Shown here: positions 8,165 to 16,019 of the stretch, one piece after another
Layout of the letters: each line of letters starts with the position of its first letter
Position numbering within the stretch: the stretch's first letter is position 1
The notes under the pieces: generated by a model
What the model was told of the DNA's origin: nothing
The model's database searches: none
The model's input: only the letters and a program-made list of their open reading frames with translations
Position numbers and translations under genes: made by a program
Origin: Kutzneria kofuensis
GTDB taxonomy: Bacteria; Actinomycetota; Actinomycetes; Mycobacteriales; Pseudonocardiaceae
DNA length: 64,000 bases
NCBI RefSeq assembly: GCF_014203355.1
Contig: NZ_JACHIR010000003.1
Span: forward strand, 1 to 64,000
Direction of reading: 5' to 3'

Positions 8165-8764
8165 ATGAGCCGTCGAGCCGAACTGCTCGCGCTGGCCGCG
8201 AGGATGTTCGCCGAGCGCGGCTTCCTCGCCACCACCGTGCGGGACATCGCCGACGCCGCCGGCATCCTGTCCGGCAGCCTCTACCACCACTTCGACTCCA
8301 AGGAGTCGATGGTCGACGAGATCCTGCGCGGTTTCCTGGACGAACTGTTCGGCCGCTACCGGGAGATCCTCGCCGCCGGCGAGCCGCCCAGAGCGGCGCT
8401 GGAAGCGGTGGTCGTCGCGTCGTTCGAGTGCATCGACCGCAGCCACGACGCCGTCGCGATCTACCAGCGGGAAGCCGCCTACCTGTCGCAGTTCGAGCGG
8501 TTCGGCTACCTGACCGAACGCAACGTCGAGTTCCGCAAGATGTGGGTCGGGCTGCTGGAGGAGGGCATCCGGGTCGGGGCGTTCCGTGACGACCTGGACG
8601 TGGAGTTGGTCTACCGGTTCATCCGCGACACGGTGTGGGTGGCCGTGCACTGGTACCACCCGGGCGGGCCGCTGACCGCGGACGCCGTCGCCCGGCAGTA
8701 CCTGTCGATCGTGCTGGACGGGATAGCGCAAGGGAGGGGCCGTGGCCCAGGCGTACCTGGTTGA
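8165..8764 (+). CDS. kstR2: TetR-family repressor, KstR2-like
   Basis: A 199-residue TetR regulator. The N-terminal helix-turn-helix is at residues 8-50 (LALAARMFAERGFLATTVRDIADAAGILSGSLYHHFDSKE) and is followed by an all-helical ligand domain. The gene has a GGGAG ribosome site and sits between the SDR and the thiolase, the position of kstR2. KstR2 represses the HIP genes and is released by HIP-CoA. The palindrome at 6225-6246 is the obvious candidate target. The 3' end overlaps the thiolase start by 23 nt, so regulator and enzyme are co-transcribed. Confidence 0.8.
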   Translation: MSRRAELLALAARMFAERGFLATTVRDIADAAGILSGSLYHHFDSKESMVDEILRGFLDELFGRYREILAAGEPPRAALEAVVVASFECIDRSHDAVAIYQREAAYLSQFERFGYLTERNVEFRKMWVGLLEEGIRVGAFRDDLDVELVYRFIRDTVWVAVHWYHPGGPLTADAVARQYLSIVLDGIAQGRGRGPGVPG

Positions 8765-9896
8765 CGCGGTGCGGACGCCGGTCGGCAGGCGCGGTGGCGG
8801 GCTCAGCCACCTGCACCCCGCCGACCTCGGCGCCCGCGCCATCGAGGGACTGCTCGCGCGGGTGAACGTGGACCCGGTCGAGGTGGACGACGTGATCCTC
8901 GGCTGCGTCGACACCATCGGCGGGCAGGCCGGGGACGTGGCCCGCACGGCGTGGCTGGCCGCCGGGTTCCCGGAGGAGGTGCCGGGCGTGACCGTGGACC
9001 GGCAGTGCGGCTCCAGCCAGCAGGCGCTGCACTTCGCGGCGCAGGCGGTGCTGAGTGGCACGGCCGACCTGGTGGTGGCCGGCGGCGTGCAGAGCATGAG
9101 CCGGATCCCGATCGGCGCGGCGATGACCGTGGGGGAGCAGTTCGGCTTCCCGACGCCGTTCGAGGGCTGCGACGGCTGGGCGCACCGGTACGGATCCGAG
9201 GAGATCTCGCAGTTCCGGGCGGCCGACCTGATCGCCCAGCGGTGGGAGCTCAGCCGGGCCGAGATGGAGGAGTTCGCCTTCCGCAGCCATTCCCGGGCCA
9301 TCGAGGCCGTGGACGCCGGCCGGTTCGCCGCCGAGATCGTTCCCGTCGACGGCGTGGAGGCCGACGAGGGGCCCCGTCGGGACACCAGCCTGGAGAAGAT
9401 GACGGCGCTCAAGCCGTTACGGCCGGACGGCCGGGTGACGGCGGCGCTGGCCAGCCAGATCTCCGACGCGGCGAGCGCGGTCCTGGTGGCGTCCGAGGAC
9501 GCCGTCCGCGCGCATCGCCTCAAGCCGCGAGCCCGCGTGCACCACCTGTCCGCCCGCGGCGCGGACCCGGTCTACATGCTGACCGCGCCGATCCGCGCCA
9601 CCCGGCACGCGCTGGCCAAGGCCGGCATGTCGATCGACGACATCGACCTGTTCGAGGTCAACGAGGCGTTCGCCAGCGTCGTCCTGGCCTGGGCCAAGGA
9701 ACTCAAGGTCGACCTCGACCGGGTGAACGTCAACGGCGGCGCCATCGCACTCGGCCACCCCATCGGCGCCACCGGTACCAAGCTGACGGCGACGCTGCTG
9801 TCATCGTTGGAACGCACTGGCGGCCGGTTCGGGCTGCAGACCATGTGCGAGGGCGGCGGCCAGGCCAACGTGACGATCATCGAGCGACTGCCCTGA
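8742..9896 (+). CDS. fadA6: Acetyl-CoA acyltransferase (thiolase), FadA6-like
   Basis: A 384-residue thiolase with all three active-site blocks: Cys89 in VDRQCGSSQQALH, His339 in NGGAIALGHPIGATG, and Cys369 in MCEGGGQANVTIIE. It starts at a GTG at 8742 inside the end of the regulator gene, with GGGAGGGG just upstream. Thiolases of this group release acetyl-CoA or succinyl-CoA during beta-oxidation. The KstR2-regulon member FadA6 acts in HIP catabolism, which is the role inferred here from context. It is the last gene of the plus arm and is followed by an unrelated gene remnant on the opposite strand. Confidence 0.85.
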   Translation: MAQAYLVDAVRTPVGRRGGGLSHLHPADLGARAIEGLLARVNVDPVEVDDVILGCVDTIGGQAGDVARTAWLAAGFPEEVPGVTVDRQCGSSQQALHFAAQAVLSGTADLVVAGGVQSMSRIPIGAAMTVGEQFGFPTPFEGCDGWAHRYGSEEISQFRAADLIAQRWELSRAEMEEFAFRSHSRAIEAVDAGRFAAEIVPVDGVEADEGPRRDTSLEKMTALKPLRPDGRVTAALASQISDAASAVLVASEDAVRAHRLKPRARVHHLSARGADPVYMLTAPIRATRHALAKAGMSIDDIDLFEVNEAFASVVLAWAKELKVDLDRVNVNGGAIALGHPIGATGTKLTATLLSSLERTGGRFGLQTMCEGGGQANVTIIERLP

Positions 9897-10085
9897 TCAC
9901 TCCGGTTCCCAGGCGATGAGCTGGTCGAACAGACGCCGGTCGCCGTCGGCCTTCAGGGAGTCCACCGGAACACGGCCGTACAGCGCCAGCACCAGCTCAG
10001 CGGCCGTGCCCCGGAGGGAGGCGTCGGCCGCCGGCGTCGTGTCGGGCGTGGCAGGTCGGCACCACCGTGCTCGGGCTCGCCGGCC
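9897..10085 (-). pseudogene. C-terminal remnant of a TIGR03083/maleylpyruvate-isomerase-like protein
   Basis: About 60 codons ending at the TGA at 9897 read ADASLRGTAAELVLALYGRV and then DGDRRLFDQLIAWEPE. This is the typical C-terminal end of the mycothiol-dependent maleylpyruvate isomerase-like (DinB-fold, TIGR03083) proteins common in actinomycetes. The DinB-like N-terminal domain of about 150 residues is missing, because further upstream the DNA encodes a plus-strand gene. The upper boundary given is approximate. I read it as a deletion remnant rather than an expressed gene. Confidence 0.5.
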
Positions 10086-10128
10086 GAGGCGGTGTCCTCG
10101 TTCGGCGTGGACCAGTAGGTTCGGAGGC

Positions 10129-10422
10129 GTGCCCGAGGAGCCGATCATCGCCTGCTCGCTGACCGGAGGCGAGCAGAAGGACCGTGCCGAACAGTGGCGG
10201 CGCCTGCTCACCACAGCCGTCCGCCGGGAACCCGTCGACGGCGGGATCCGCTTCGTGCTGCCCGTGGAGATGTCCGCCCAGGTCGCGACGCTGGCGGTGG
10301 ACGAGCAGCAGTGCTGCCCCTTCTTCGAGTTCACCCTCCGCCTGGCCGACGGGCGGCTGGCCTTCGAGGTCCGCGCCCCGGCACAGGCGGCCGAGCTGGT
10401 GGCCGACGTCTTCGGCACCTAG
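10129..10422 (+). CDS. Small CC-motif protein of unknown function
   Basis: A 97-residue protein, VPEEPIIACSLTGGEQKDRAEQW at the start and VDEQQCCPFFEFTLRLADGRL in the middle. The adjacent cysteine pair followed by PFFEF is seen in a family of small actinomycete proteins sometimes found fused to or near MerR-type metal regulators. A metal-binding role is possible but not shown. The GTG at 10129 is favoured because a −10-like TAGGTT (10116-10121) lies 7 nt upstream, fitting a leaderless transcript. GGAGG is present but only 1 nt from the start. The gene stops just before a large inverted repeat. Confidence 0.6.
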   Translation: MPEEPIIACSLTGGEQKDRAEQWRRLLTTAVRREPVDGGIRFVLPVEMSAQVATLAVDEQQCCPFFEFTLRLADGRLAFEVRAPAQAAELVADVFGT

Positions 10423-10430
10423 CACCCCGG

Positions 10431-10536
10431 CGAGTCCCGCTCTCAGACACACCGAATGCCGGTTTCGGGCAGAACTGAGCCCCGAGGCTCAGTTCTGCCG
10501 TTTTCCGACATTCGGTGTGCCGCTAAGCGGGACTCG
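10431..10536. repeat. 106-bp nested inverted repeat (probable bidirectional terminator)
   Basis: Three nested perfect stems pair across a single centre. The outer pair is CGAGTCCCGCT (10431-10441) with AGCGGGACTCG (10526-10536). The middle pair is CACACCGAATG (10448-10458) with CATTCGGTGTG (10509-10519). The inner pair is GCAGAACTGAGCC (10469-10481) with GGCTCAGTTCTGC (10486-10498) around a CCGA loop. They are separated by unpaired internal loops. The element sits between convergent genes and includes the last codons of the minus-strand monooxygenase. Its size exceeds a normal terminator, so a palindromic repeat family is an alternative. Confidence 0.8.
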
Positions 10537-11875
10537 CGGGGGTGGTCAGGCCGAGGTGGTCGCGGAGGGTGGGGCCGGTGTAGTCGGTGCGGAAGACGCC
10601 GCGTTCCTGCAGCAGCGGCACCACCTTGTCGGCGAACTCGTCGAGGCCGCCGGGCGTGACGTGGGGGACGAGGATGAAGCCGTCGCTGGCGTCGGCCTGC
10701 ACGAAGTCGTTGATCTGGCCGGCGACGGTGGCGGGAGAGCCGATGAAGTTCTGGCGGCCGGTGACCTCGATGATCAGCTCCCGGATCGAGAGGTTCTTGG
10801 CCTCGGCCAGCTCCCGCCACTGGCGGGCGGTGGCCAGCGGATCCCGGTACATGCGGACGCTGGCCCGGCCCTTGGCGATGGTGTTCTCGCCGGCCACCGG
10901 GTCGAACGCGGGCAGCGGCCCGTCGGGGTCGAACCCGCTGAGGTCGGCGTTCCACAGCTGCTCCAGGAACTTGATCGCGGTCTGGCCGCTGACCTGCTGG
11001 CGCCGCACGACATCGGCCCGCTCGTGCGCCTCGGCGTCGGTGTCGCCGAGCACGAACGTGGCGGCGGGCAGCACGATGAGCTGGGAGTGCTCCCGCCCGT
11101 ACTTGGCCAGCCGGCCCTTCACGTCCGAGTAGAAGGCCTGCCCGGCCTCCAGCGTCCCGTGCCGGGTGAAGATCGCGTCGGCGGTGGCGGCGGCGAACTC
11201 CCGCCCCTCCTCGGAGTCGCCGGCCTGGATGATCACCGGCCGGCCCTGCGGACTCCGCGGGACCGGGAACTGCCCGGCGATGTCGAAGTGCTCGTCGTGG
11301 TGCTCGAACCGACCGGGCTCACCGCGGAGGAACTGCCCGGTGGCCTTGTCGGCGACGAGGTCGTCGGCCCGCCACGAGTCGAACAGCTCCCACGCGGTCC
11401 GCATGAACGTCTCGGCCCGCGAGTACCGCTGGTCCTGCGGCAGGAAGCCGCCGCGCCGGAAGTTCTCGCCGGTGAAGGCGTCCCAGGACGTCACGACGTT
11501 CCACGCCGCCCGCCCCTCGGACAGGTGGTCCAGCGACGCGAACTGCCGGGCCACCTCGAACGGCTCGTTGAACGTGGAGTTGATCGTGCCGGCCAGCCCC
11601 AGCCGGGACGTCACGGCGGCCAGCGCCGCCAGCACGGTGAACGTGTCGGGCCGGCCGACCACGTCCAGGTCGTAGATCAACCCGCCCTGTTCCCGCAGCC
11701 GCAGGCCCTCGGCCAGGAAGAAGAAGTCGAACTTGGCCCGCTCCGCGGTCTGCGCCAGCTTGACGAACGAACTGAACTCGATGTGGCTGCCGGCCTCGGG
11801 GTCGCTCCACACGGTCGTGTTGTTCACGCCGGGGAAGTGCGCCGCGAGATGGATCTGCTTCTGCTGCTTGGTCAT
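10523..11875 (-). CDS. NtaA/DmoA-family FMN-dependent monooxygenase
   Basis: A 450-residue bacterial-luciferase-fold monooxygenase of the NtaA/SnaA/DszA group. It has FFFLAEGLRLREQGG, the FMN-site core GLAGTINSTFNEPFEVARQFASLDHLSEGRAAWNVVTSWDA and RPVIIQAGDSEEGREFAA. Members use FMNH2 from a separate reductase to oxidise chelators, sulfides, sulfones or antibiotics. The substrate cannot be read here. Length is normal for the family. It lies 10 nt downstream of a second luciferase-like gene on the same strand, so the two are probably one operon. The last codons fall in the inverted repeat at 10431-10536. Confidence 0.85.
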   Translation of the reverse strand: MTKQQKQIHLAAHFPGVNNTTVWSDPEAGSHIEFSSFVKLAQTAERAKFDFFFLAEGLRLREQGGLIYDLDVVGRPDTFTVLAALAAVTSRLGLAGTINSTFNEPFEVARQFASLDHLSEGRAAWNVVTSWDAFTGENFRRGGFLPQDQRYSRAETFMRTAWELFDSWRADDLVADKATGQFLRGEPGRFEHHDEHFDIAGQFPVPRSPQGRPVIIQAGDSEEGREFAAATADAIFTRHGTLEAGQAFYSDVKGRLAKYGREHSQLIVLPAATFVLGDTDAEAHERADVVRRQQVSGQTAIKFLEQLWNADLSGFDPDGPLPAFDPVAGENTIAKGRASVRMYRDPLATARQWRELAEAKNLSIRELIIEVTGRQNFIGSPATVAGQINDFVQADASDGFILVPHVTPGGLDEFADKVVPLLQERGVFRTDYTGPTLRDHLGLTTPASPA

Positions 11876-11885
11876 CGCTTCCCCC

Positions 11886-12950
11886 TCAGGCGACGTAGCG
11901 GTTGGCGGGCCGGTCCAGGCCGAGCAGCCCGCGCAGGGTCGGGGCCTCGTACGACTTGCGGAACGCCCCGCGCGACCGCAGTTCCGGCACCAGCCCCCGG
12001 GTGATGGCGGTCAGGTCGTGTGGCAGCGCCGCCGGCCGCAGCCGGAAGCCGTCCAACCCGGCGACGTGCCAGGCGAGCAGCAGTTCCGCCAGCTCGGCGG
12101 GCGTGCCGGTGAACACGAGCGCGTCGCTTTCCAGCAGCGCCAACGAATCCAGCCGGGCCCGCCGGTCGGCCGCCGCCTGCGACGTCTCGTCGAGGAACAC
12201 GACGAGGTCCGCGAACACCTGCCGGCCGTGCTGGGCCTCGACCAGCGCCCCGATCTCCTCACGCGACTGCGGCGTCACGTACACGACGTCAACCGACGAA
12301 TCGGCGACGCCGGAAGACGCCGTCACCAGCGGCTGCCCCTGCGGCGGCCGCGGCGTGATGGACGGGCCGCGGACCTTGAAGAACCGGCCTTCGAAGTCGA
12401 TGTAGTGCAGCTTCTCCCGGTCGATGAACCGCCCGGTGGCGACGTCCCGGATCTCGGCGTCGTCCTCCCAGCTGTCCCACAGCCGGCGCAGCACTTCGAT
12501 GTAGTCGGCGGCTTCCCCGGAGATGTCCTCCCCGAACTCGCGCCGCCCGAAGTTGCGGTATTCCTCGGGGCTGGAAGACACGGAGACCTGCACACCGCCC
12601 CGACCGGTGCTCACGTAGTCCAGTGTGGCGATGGCCTTCGACAGGTGGAACGGCTCCGTGTGGGTGGCGACGATCTCCGGCACCAGTCCGATGCCCGAGG
12701 TCAGCGGCGCGACCCGGGCCGCGGTCAGCACCGCGTCCAGCCGCCCGCGCACGCCGTCGGACGGCAGCGCCAGCGAGTCGCGGAAGGTGACGAAATCGAG
12801 CGTGCCGGCCTCGGCCTCCCGCACCAGGTCCAGCCAGTAACCGGCCTTGAACACCTCGGTCGGGCGCGCGTCCTCGGAGCGCCAGGCGGCCGGGTGCCAG
12901 CCCGCGCCGTCCAGCGCGACTGCCAGTCGCGGACCAGTTCCTCGTGTCAT
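11886..12950 (-). CDS. Luciferase-like flavin-dependent oxidoreductase
   Basis: A 354-residue LLM-class flavin oxidoreductase. It has an N-terminal LAVALDGAGWHPAAWR strand and FVTFRDSLALPSD. The flavin-site segment VEI-type LVPEIVATHTEPFHLSKAIATLDYVSTGR is followed by GGVQVSVSSSPEEYRNFG. It ends with a C-terminal GAFRKSYEAPTLRGLLGLDRPANRY that resembles the tail of the neighbouring monooxygenase (GVFRTDYTGPTLRDHLGL), which suggests the pair are distant paralogues acting together. The ATG at 12950 is divergent from the VOC gene, with a 100-bp shared promoter region. Confidence 0.8.
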   Translation of the reverse strand: MTRGTGPRLAVALDGAGWHPAAWRSEDARPTEVFKAGYWLDLVREAEAGTLDFVTFRDSLALPSDGVRGRLDAVLTAARVAPLTSGIGLVPEIVATHTEPFHLSKAIATLDYVSTGRGGVQVSVSSSPEEYRNFGRREFGEDISGEAADYIEVLRRLWDSWEDDAEIRDVATGRFIDREKLHYIDFEGRFFKVRGPSITPRPPQGQPLVTASSGVADSSVDVVYVTPQSREEIGALVEAQHGRQVFADLVVFLDETSQAAADRRARLDSLALLESDALVFTGTPAELAELLLAWHVAGLDGFRLRPAALPHDLTAITRGLVPELRSRGAFRKSYEAPTLRGLLGLDRPANRYVA

Positions 12951-13051
12951 GACGGCGATTGTGCGCCGGTCACGCGTCCGCCCGCAGGGACGGCCACGTC
13001 GTGGGAAAGTGCCGCCGGTCGGGAATAACCGCGCCCTGACAGAATGCGGGC

Positions 13052-13450
13052 ATGCCGCACATCGGACTGGTCGCCGTGCTCGTGCACGACTACGACGAGG
13101 CGATCGCCTTCTACACCGACGCCCTCGGCTTCGAGCTGCGGGAGGACACCGACCAGGGCGGTGGCAGGCGCTGGGTGGTCGTCGCCCCGCCCGGCTCGAC
13201 GGAGACGGCGATCCTGCTGGCCAAGGCGGACGGCCCCGGCCAGCAGGCGCGGGTCGGCGACCAGACCGGCGGCCGCGTCGGCCTCCTGCTCAACACCGAC
13301 GACTTCGCCCGCGACCACGCGCGGATGCTCGCCGCCGGTGTCGAGTTCGAGGAGGAGCCGCGACACGAGCCGTACGGCTCGGTCGCGGTGTTCTCCGACC
13401 TCTACGGCAACCGCTGGGACCTGATCCAGCCGGTCACGGGTACTGCGTGA
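13052..13450 (+). CDS. VOC-family (glyoxalase/bleomycin-resistance fold) protein
   Basis: A 132-residue single-module vicinal-oxygen-chelate protein. The first beta-alpha-beta unit is IGLVAVLVHDYDEAIAFYTDALGFEL, and the second ends in VAVFSDLYGNRWDLIQP with the usual terminal metal-ligand region. Such proteins include dioxygenases, isomerases and antibiotic-binding proteins, and the substrate is unknown here. Its 3' end overlaps the convergent beta-helix gene by 17 nt. It is divergent from the two luciferase-like genes and could share their regulation. Confidence 0.8.
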   Translation: MPHIGLVAVLVHDYDEAIAFYTDALGFELREDTDQGGGRRWVVVAPPGSTETAILLAKADGPGQQARVGDQTGGRVGLLLNTDDFARDHARMLAAGVEFEEEPRHEPYGSVAVFSDLYGNRWDLIQPVTGTA

Positions 13451-15221
13451 GCATCGCGAGGTTGGTCGTCTTGTCCGACGGGCCGCCCGTGGTGTTCACG
13501 ACGTGCGCGATCGTGCCCTGCCCGCCGCCGAGCGAGAACGTGATCATGCTGTGGAAGCGCACGCCCGGCGAGCGGGGGGCGGCGATCGCCCGGTCGGCCA
13601 CGATCGTCCGGTCGACGGCGAAGATGCAGTAGCTGCCCAGCCCCCACGCCTCGTGCCGGCGCACGTGGTCGCCGACCGCGTAGGCCGGGAAGCCGCGGTT
13701 CTTGCCGTCCATCCAGCCGGCCTGGTTGGGCGGGTCGTACGGCATCTCGTTCTGGAAGAAGTAGGTGCGGCCGTTCTCGCCGTTCCACTGCACCTGCGTC
13801 TTCTGGTGGTGCTCGACGAACAGCCCGTACGCCACCACGTCGTCGCCGTTGACCACCAGGCCCTCGCCCACGGTGTTGCTGGTCCAGCCGACGCCGCTGC
13901 CGTGGTCGGCCCGCCACAGCCAGGTGTTGTCGATGATCACGTTGTTGCTGTTGACCACCACCGACTGCTTGGTCTTGCCCGGCAGCGTGCCGCCGATGCG
14001 CACGAACACGTCGTGCAGCGAGCTCGGGTTGCGGCTGTGGTCCCGGCGCGAGCCGGCGGGGCCGATCCGGATCAGCGCCTCGGACTCCGTGGTGCCGGCC
14101 TCGATCAGCAGGCCGGCCAGGTGCACGCCGTCCACGTCGGCGACGTCGATGGCGATCGCGCCGTTGTCCGGGATCAGCGTGGCGTAGCCGAGACCGAGGA
14201 TCACCGTGTCCGGCTTCGTGACCTTGAGCGACTCCGGCAGGTGGTAGATGCCGGGCGTGATCAGCAGGTGCTTGCCCTGCGCCAGCGCGGCGTTCATGTC
14301 GGCGACGGTCGTGCCGTCCTTGACGATGAGGAAGTCCGCGATCGGGATCGAGGTGCCGGCCGGCTGCTGCGCCTCCCAGCTGGTGGCCTGCGCGTCGTGG
14401 CGCACGGCCGGCACGAACACCTGCCACGCGCCGGCGGAGTCCACGTAGAGGAAGGGCTTCTCCCGGATCACCGGCGACTTCGGCACGGAGGTGACCGGCG
14501 GCGTCGGAAACGTGGTCGCCGGCGCGTTGGCGGTGCCCACGAAGACGATGTTCCAGTTGGAGCCGACCCAACTGCCCAGCACCGAGTTGCGGGTGACCCA
14601 CTGCTGCTGGGTGCCGGAGTTGATCTGCCCGGTGAGCTGGCAGTCGGCGATGAAACCGCCGCTGGACCAGCTGCCGTCGGACAGCTTCAGGTCGCCGAGC
14701 AGGTAGATCCGCCGGTAGAAGGTGGCCTGTGAGACCGCCCAGGTGTCCTGGCCGCTGCGCGGGACGATGTTGAGGTTCTCCGCGCCGCGCCAGAAGTTGA
14801 TCAGCGTGTTGTTGCCGTGCGCCTCGCCGAGCACCTGGCAGGAGCCGGTGATGCCAGCCGCCGCGGGCTGCAGGCCGAGGCCGGCGACGTGCGTGTAGTA
14901 GCCCAGCTTCACGTCGATGCCGTAGCCGCCGGGCTTGAACAGCAGCGCGTATCGGCCGGAGCCGAACTCGGCGTGCTGCTGCTGGGCGTACACCGCGTCC
15001 ACCGTGGACTGGATCTGCGCGGTGGGAACGGAGCCGTCGAACACGTACACGTTGGGGCCGAGGTCCGGATCGCCCGGTTTGGGCTGCGCCGGCGGGGGAG
15101 GCGCGGTCGGCGCGGCCGCCGCGTTGCTGGCCAGCGCGACCGCCGGCGCCGCGGCTAATGCCGCGCCGAGGAAACCTCTGCGGGCCAGGCCTCGGCCGGT
15201 CTTGACTTCGTTGTCGGACAC
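13434..15221 (-). CDS. Tat-exported beta-helix protein (adenylyl-cyclase-annotated family)
   Basis: A 595-residue secreted protein. The N-terminus has a twin-arginine signal, RGLARRGFLGAALAAAPAVALA, followed by a proline-rich spacer PTAPPPPAQPKPGDP. The body shows repeated beta-strand turns typical of a right-handed parallel beta-helix (pectate-lyase-like), for example VILGLGYATLIPDNGAIAIDVADVDGVHLAGLLIEAG and VVVNSNNVIIDNTWLWRADHG. Actinomycete homologues are often labelled adenylyl cyclase without clear support. A glycan-acting or binding role outside the cell is more plausible. It is transcribed alone, divergent from the TetR gene at 15354. Confidence 0.75.
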   Translation of the reverse strand: MSDNEVKTGRGLARRGFLGAALAAAPAVALASNAAAAPTAPPPPAQPKPGDPDLGPNVYVFDGSVPTAQIQSTVDAVYAQQQHAEFGSGRYALLFKPGGYGIDVKLGYYTHVAGLGLQPAAAGITGSCQVLGEAHGNNTLINFWRGAENLNIVPRSGQDTWAVSQATFYRRIYLLGDLKLSDGSWSSGGFIADCQLTGQINSGTQQQWVTRNSVLGSWVGSNWNIVFVGTANAPATTFPTPPVTSVPKSPVIREKPFLYVDSAGAWQVFVPAVRHDAQATSWEAQQPAGTSIPIADFLIVKDGTTVADMNAALAQGKHLLITPGIYHLPESLKVTKPDTVILGLGYATLIPDNGAIAIDVADVDGVHLAGLLIEAGTTESEALIRIGPAGSRRDHSRNPSSLHDVFVRIGGTLPGKTKQSVVVNSNNVIIDNTWLWRADHGSGVGWTSNTVGEGLVVNGDDVVAYGLFVEHHQKTQVQWNGENGRTYFFQNEMPYDPPNQAGWMDGKNRGFPAYAVGDHVRRHEAWGLGSYCIFAVDRTIVADRAIAAPRSPGVRFHSMITFSLGGGQGTIAHVVNTTGGPSDKTTNLAMLTQYP

Positions 15222-15336
15222 AGGGCAGTCCTTTCGAACCGGGCCCCGACCGCCGCCCGACCGGGGCTTTGTTCGAGTCGTGATCTAACTCGTGAAAATA
15301 GTGGGCCGTCAAGGTGTGAAGACGAAGAGACGCGGT

Positions 15337-15344
15337 GTCCATAT
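15337..15344 (+). promoter_or_regulatory. GTCCATAT half-site upstream of the first TetR gene
   Basis: GTCCATAT lies 9 nt before the ATG at 15354. The same octamer is present upstream of the second TetR gene (16875-16882) and in the SDR promoter (16814-16821). The left half-site here is degenerate (only GAC of TGTGGAC is kept). I read it as a weak binding site for one or both of the TetR paralogues. Confidence 0.45.
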
Positions 15345-15353
15345 AGTGGGGGC

Positions 15354-15965
15354 ATGGCGCAGACCGAGACCGACCAGCCGCAGCCGATCCGCCGGGGCCG
15401 GGGCCGCCGGCCCGCCGCCGAGGTGCGCGAACAGGTGCTCGACGCCGCCGGCGAGCTGCTGCTCACCGAGGGCATGGCCGGCTTCACCATCGAGAAGGTC
15501 GCGGCCAAGGCCGGTGCCAGCCGGATGACGATCTACAAGTGGTGGCCGTCCCGGGGAGCGCTCGCACTGGACGGCTACGCCACCAAGGTGCGCACCGTGC
15601 TGGAGTTCCCGGACACCGGCGACATCGAGGCGGATCTGACCGCACAGGTGTTGGCGTTCACGCATCTGCTCACGGGAACCGGCGCGGGCAAGGTGATCGC
15701 CGAGCTGATCGGCGCCTCGCAGACCGATCCCGAGCTCGCCTCGGCTTTTCGGGAGCGCTACTCCGCGCCGCGGCGGGCACTGGCCGTGGCGGCGATGACC
15801 AAGGCGATCGAGCGCGGCCAGCTCCGGGACGACATCGACCCCCAGGTGGTCGTCGACCAGCTGTGGGGGGCGTGCTACCACCGGCTGTTGATCCCGGACG
15901 AGCCGATCACCGACGACTTCGCGAAGGCGTTGGTGCGCAACGTGATGGTCGGCCTGAAGCGCTGA
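15354..15965 (+). CDS. TetR-family regulator (paralogue 1)
   Basis: A 203-residue TetR regulator. After an arginine-rich leader (IRRGRGRRPAAEVREQ), the DNA-binding domain covers about residues 23-66 and includes GFTIEKVAAKAGASRMTIYKWWPSRGAL. It is followed by a helical C-terminal domain containing LDGYATKVRTVLEFPDTGDIEADL. It is strongly similar over its whole length to the TetR half of the protein at 16899, so these are tandem paralogues on either side of an SDR gene. The ligand is unknown. A hairpin terminator follows it. Confidence 0.85.
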   Translation: MAQTETDQPQPIRRGRGRRPAAEVREQVLDAAGELLLTEGMAGFTIEKVAAKAGASRMTIYKWWPSRGALALDGYATKVRTVLEFPDTGDIEADLTAQVLAFTHLLTGTGAGKVIAELIGASQTDPELASAFRERYSAPRRALAVAAMTKAIERGQLRDDIDPQVVVDQLWGACYHRLLIPDEPITDDFAKALVRNVMVGLKR

Positions 15966-15979
15966 TTGTCGGGGGGTGA

Positions 15980-16004
15980 GGGGCGGTCCGGTGTGGACCG
16001 CCCC
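15980..16004. terminator. Bidirectional hairpin terminator
   Basis: GGGGCGGTCC (15980-15989) pairs perfectly with GGACCGCCCC (15995-16004) around a 5-nt loop. It lies between the 3' ends of the convergent TetR (15965) and SDR (16020) genes. There is no T-run on either side, as is usual in high-GC actinomycetes. Confidence 0.8.
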
Positions 16005-16019
16005 GCGGCCACGTGCGGC

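Noticed and set aside
10443-10955. ORFs reading through the long inverted repeat
   Set aside because: They arise from the palindrome itself and overlap the real monooxygenase frame.
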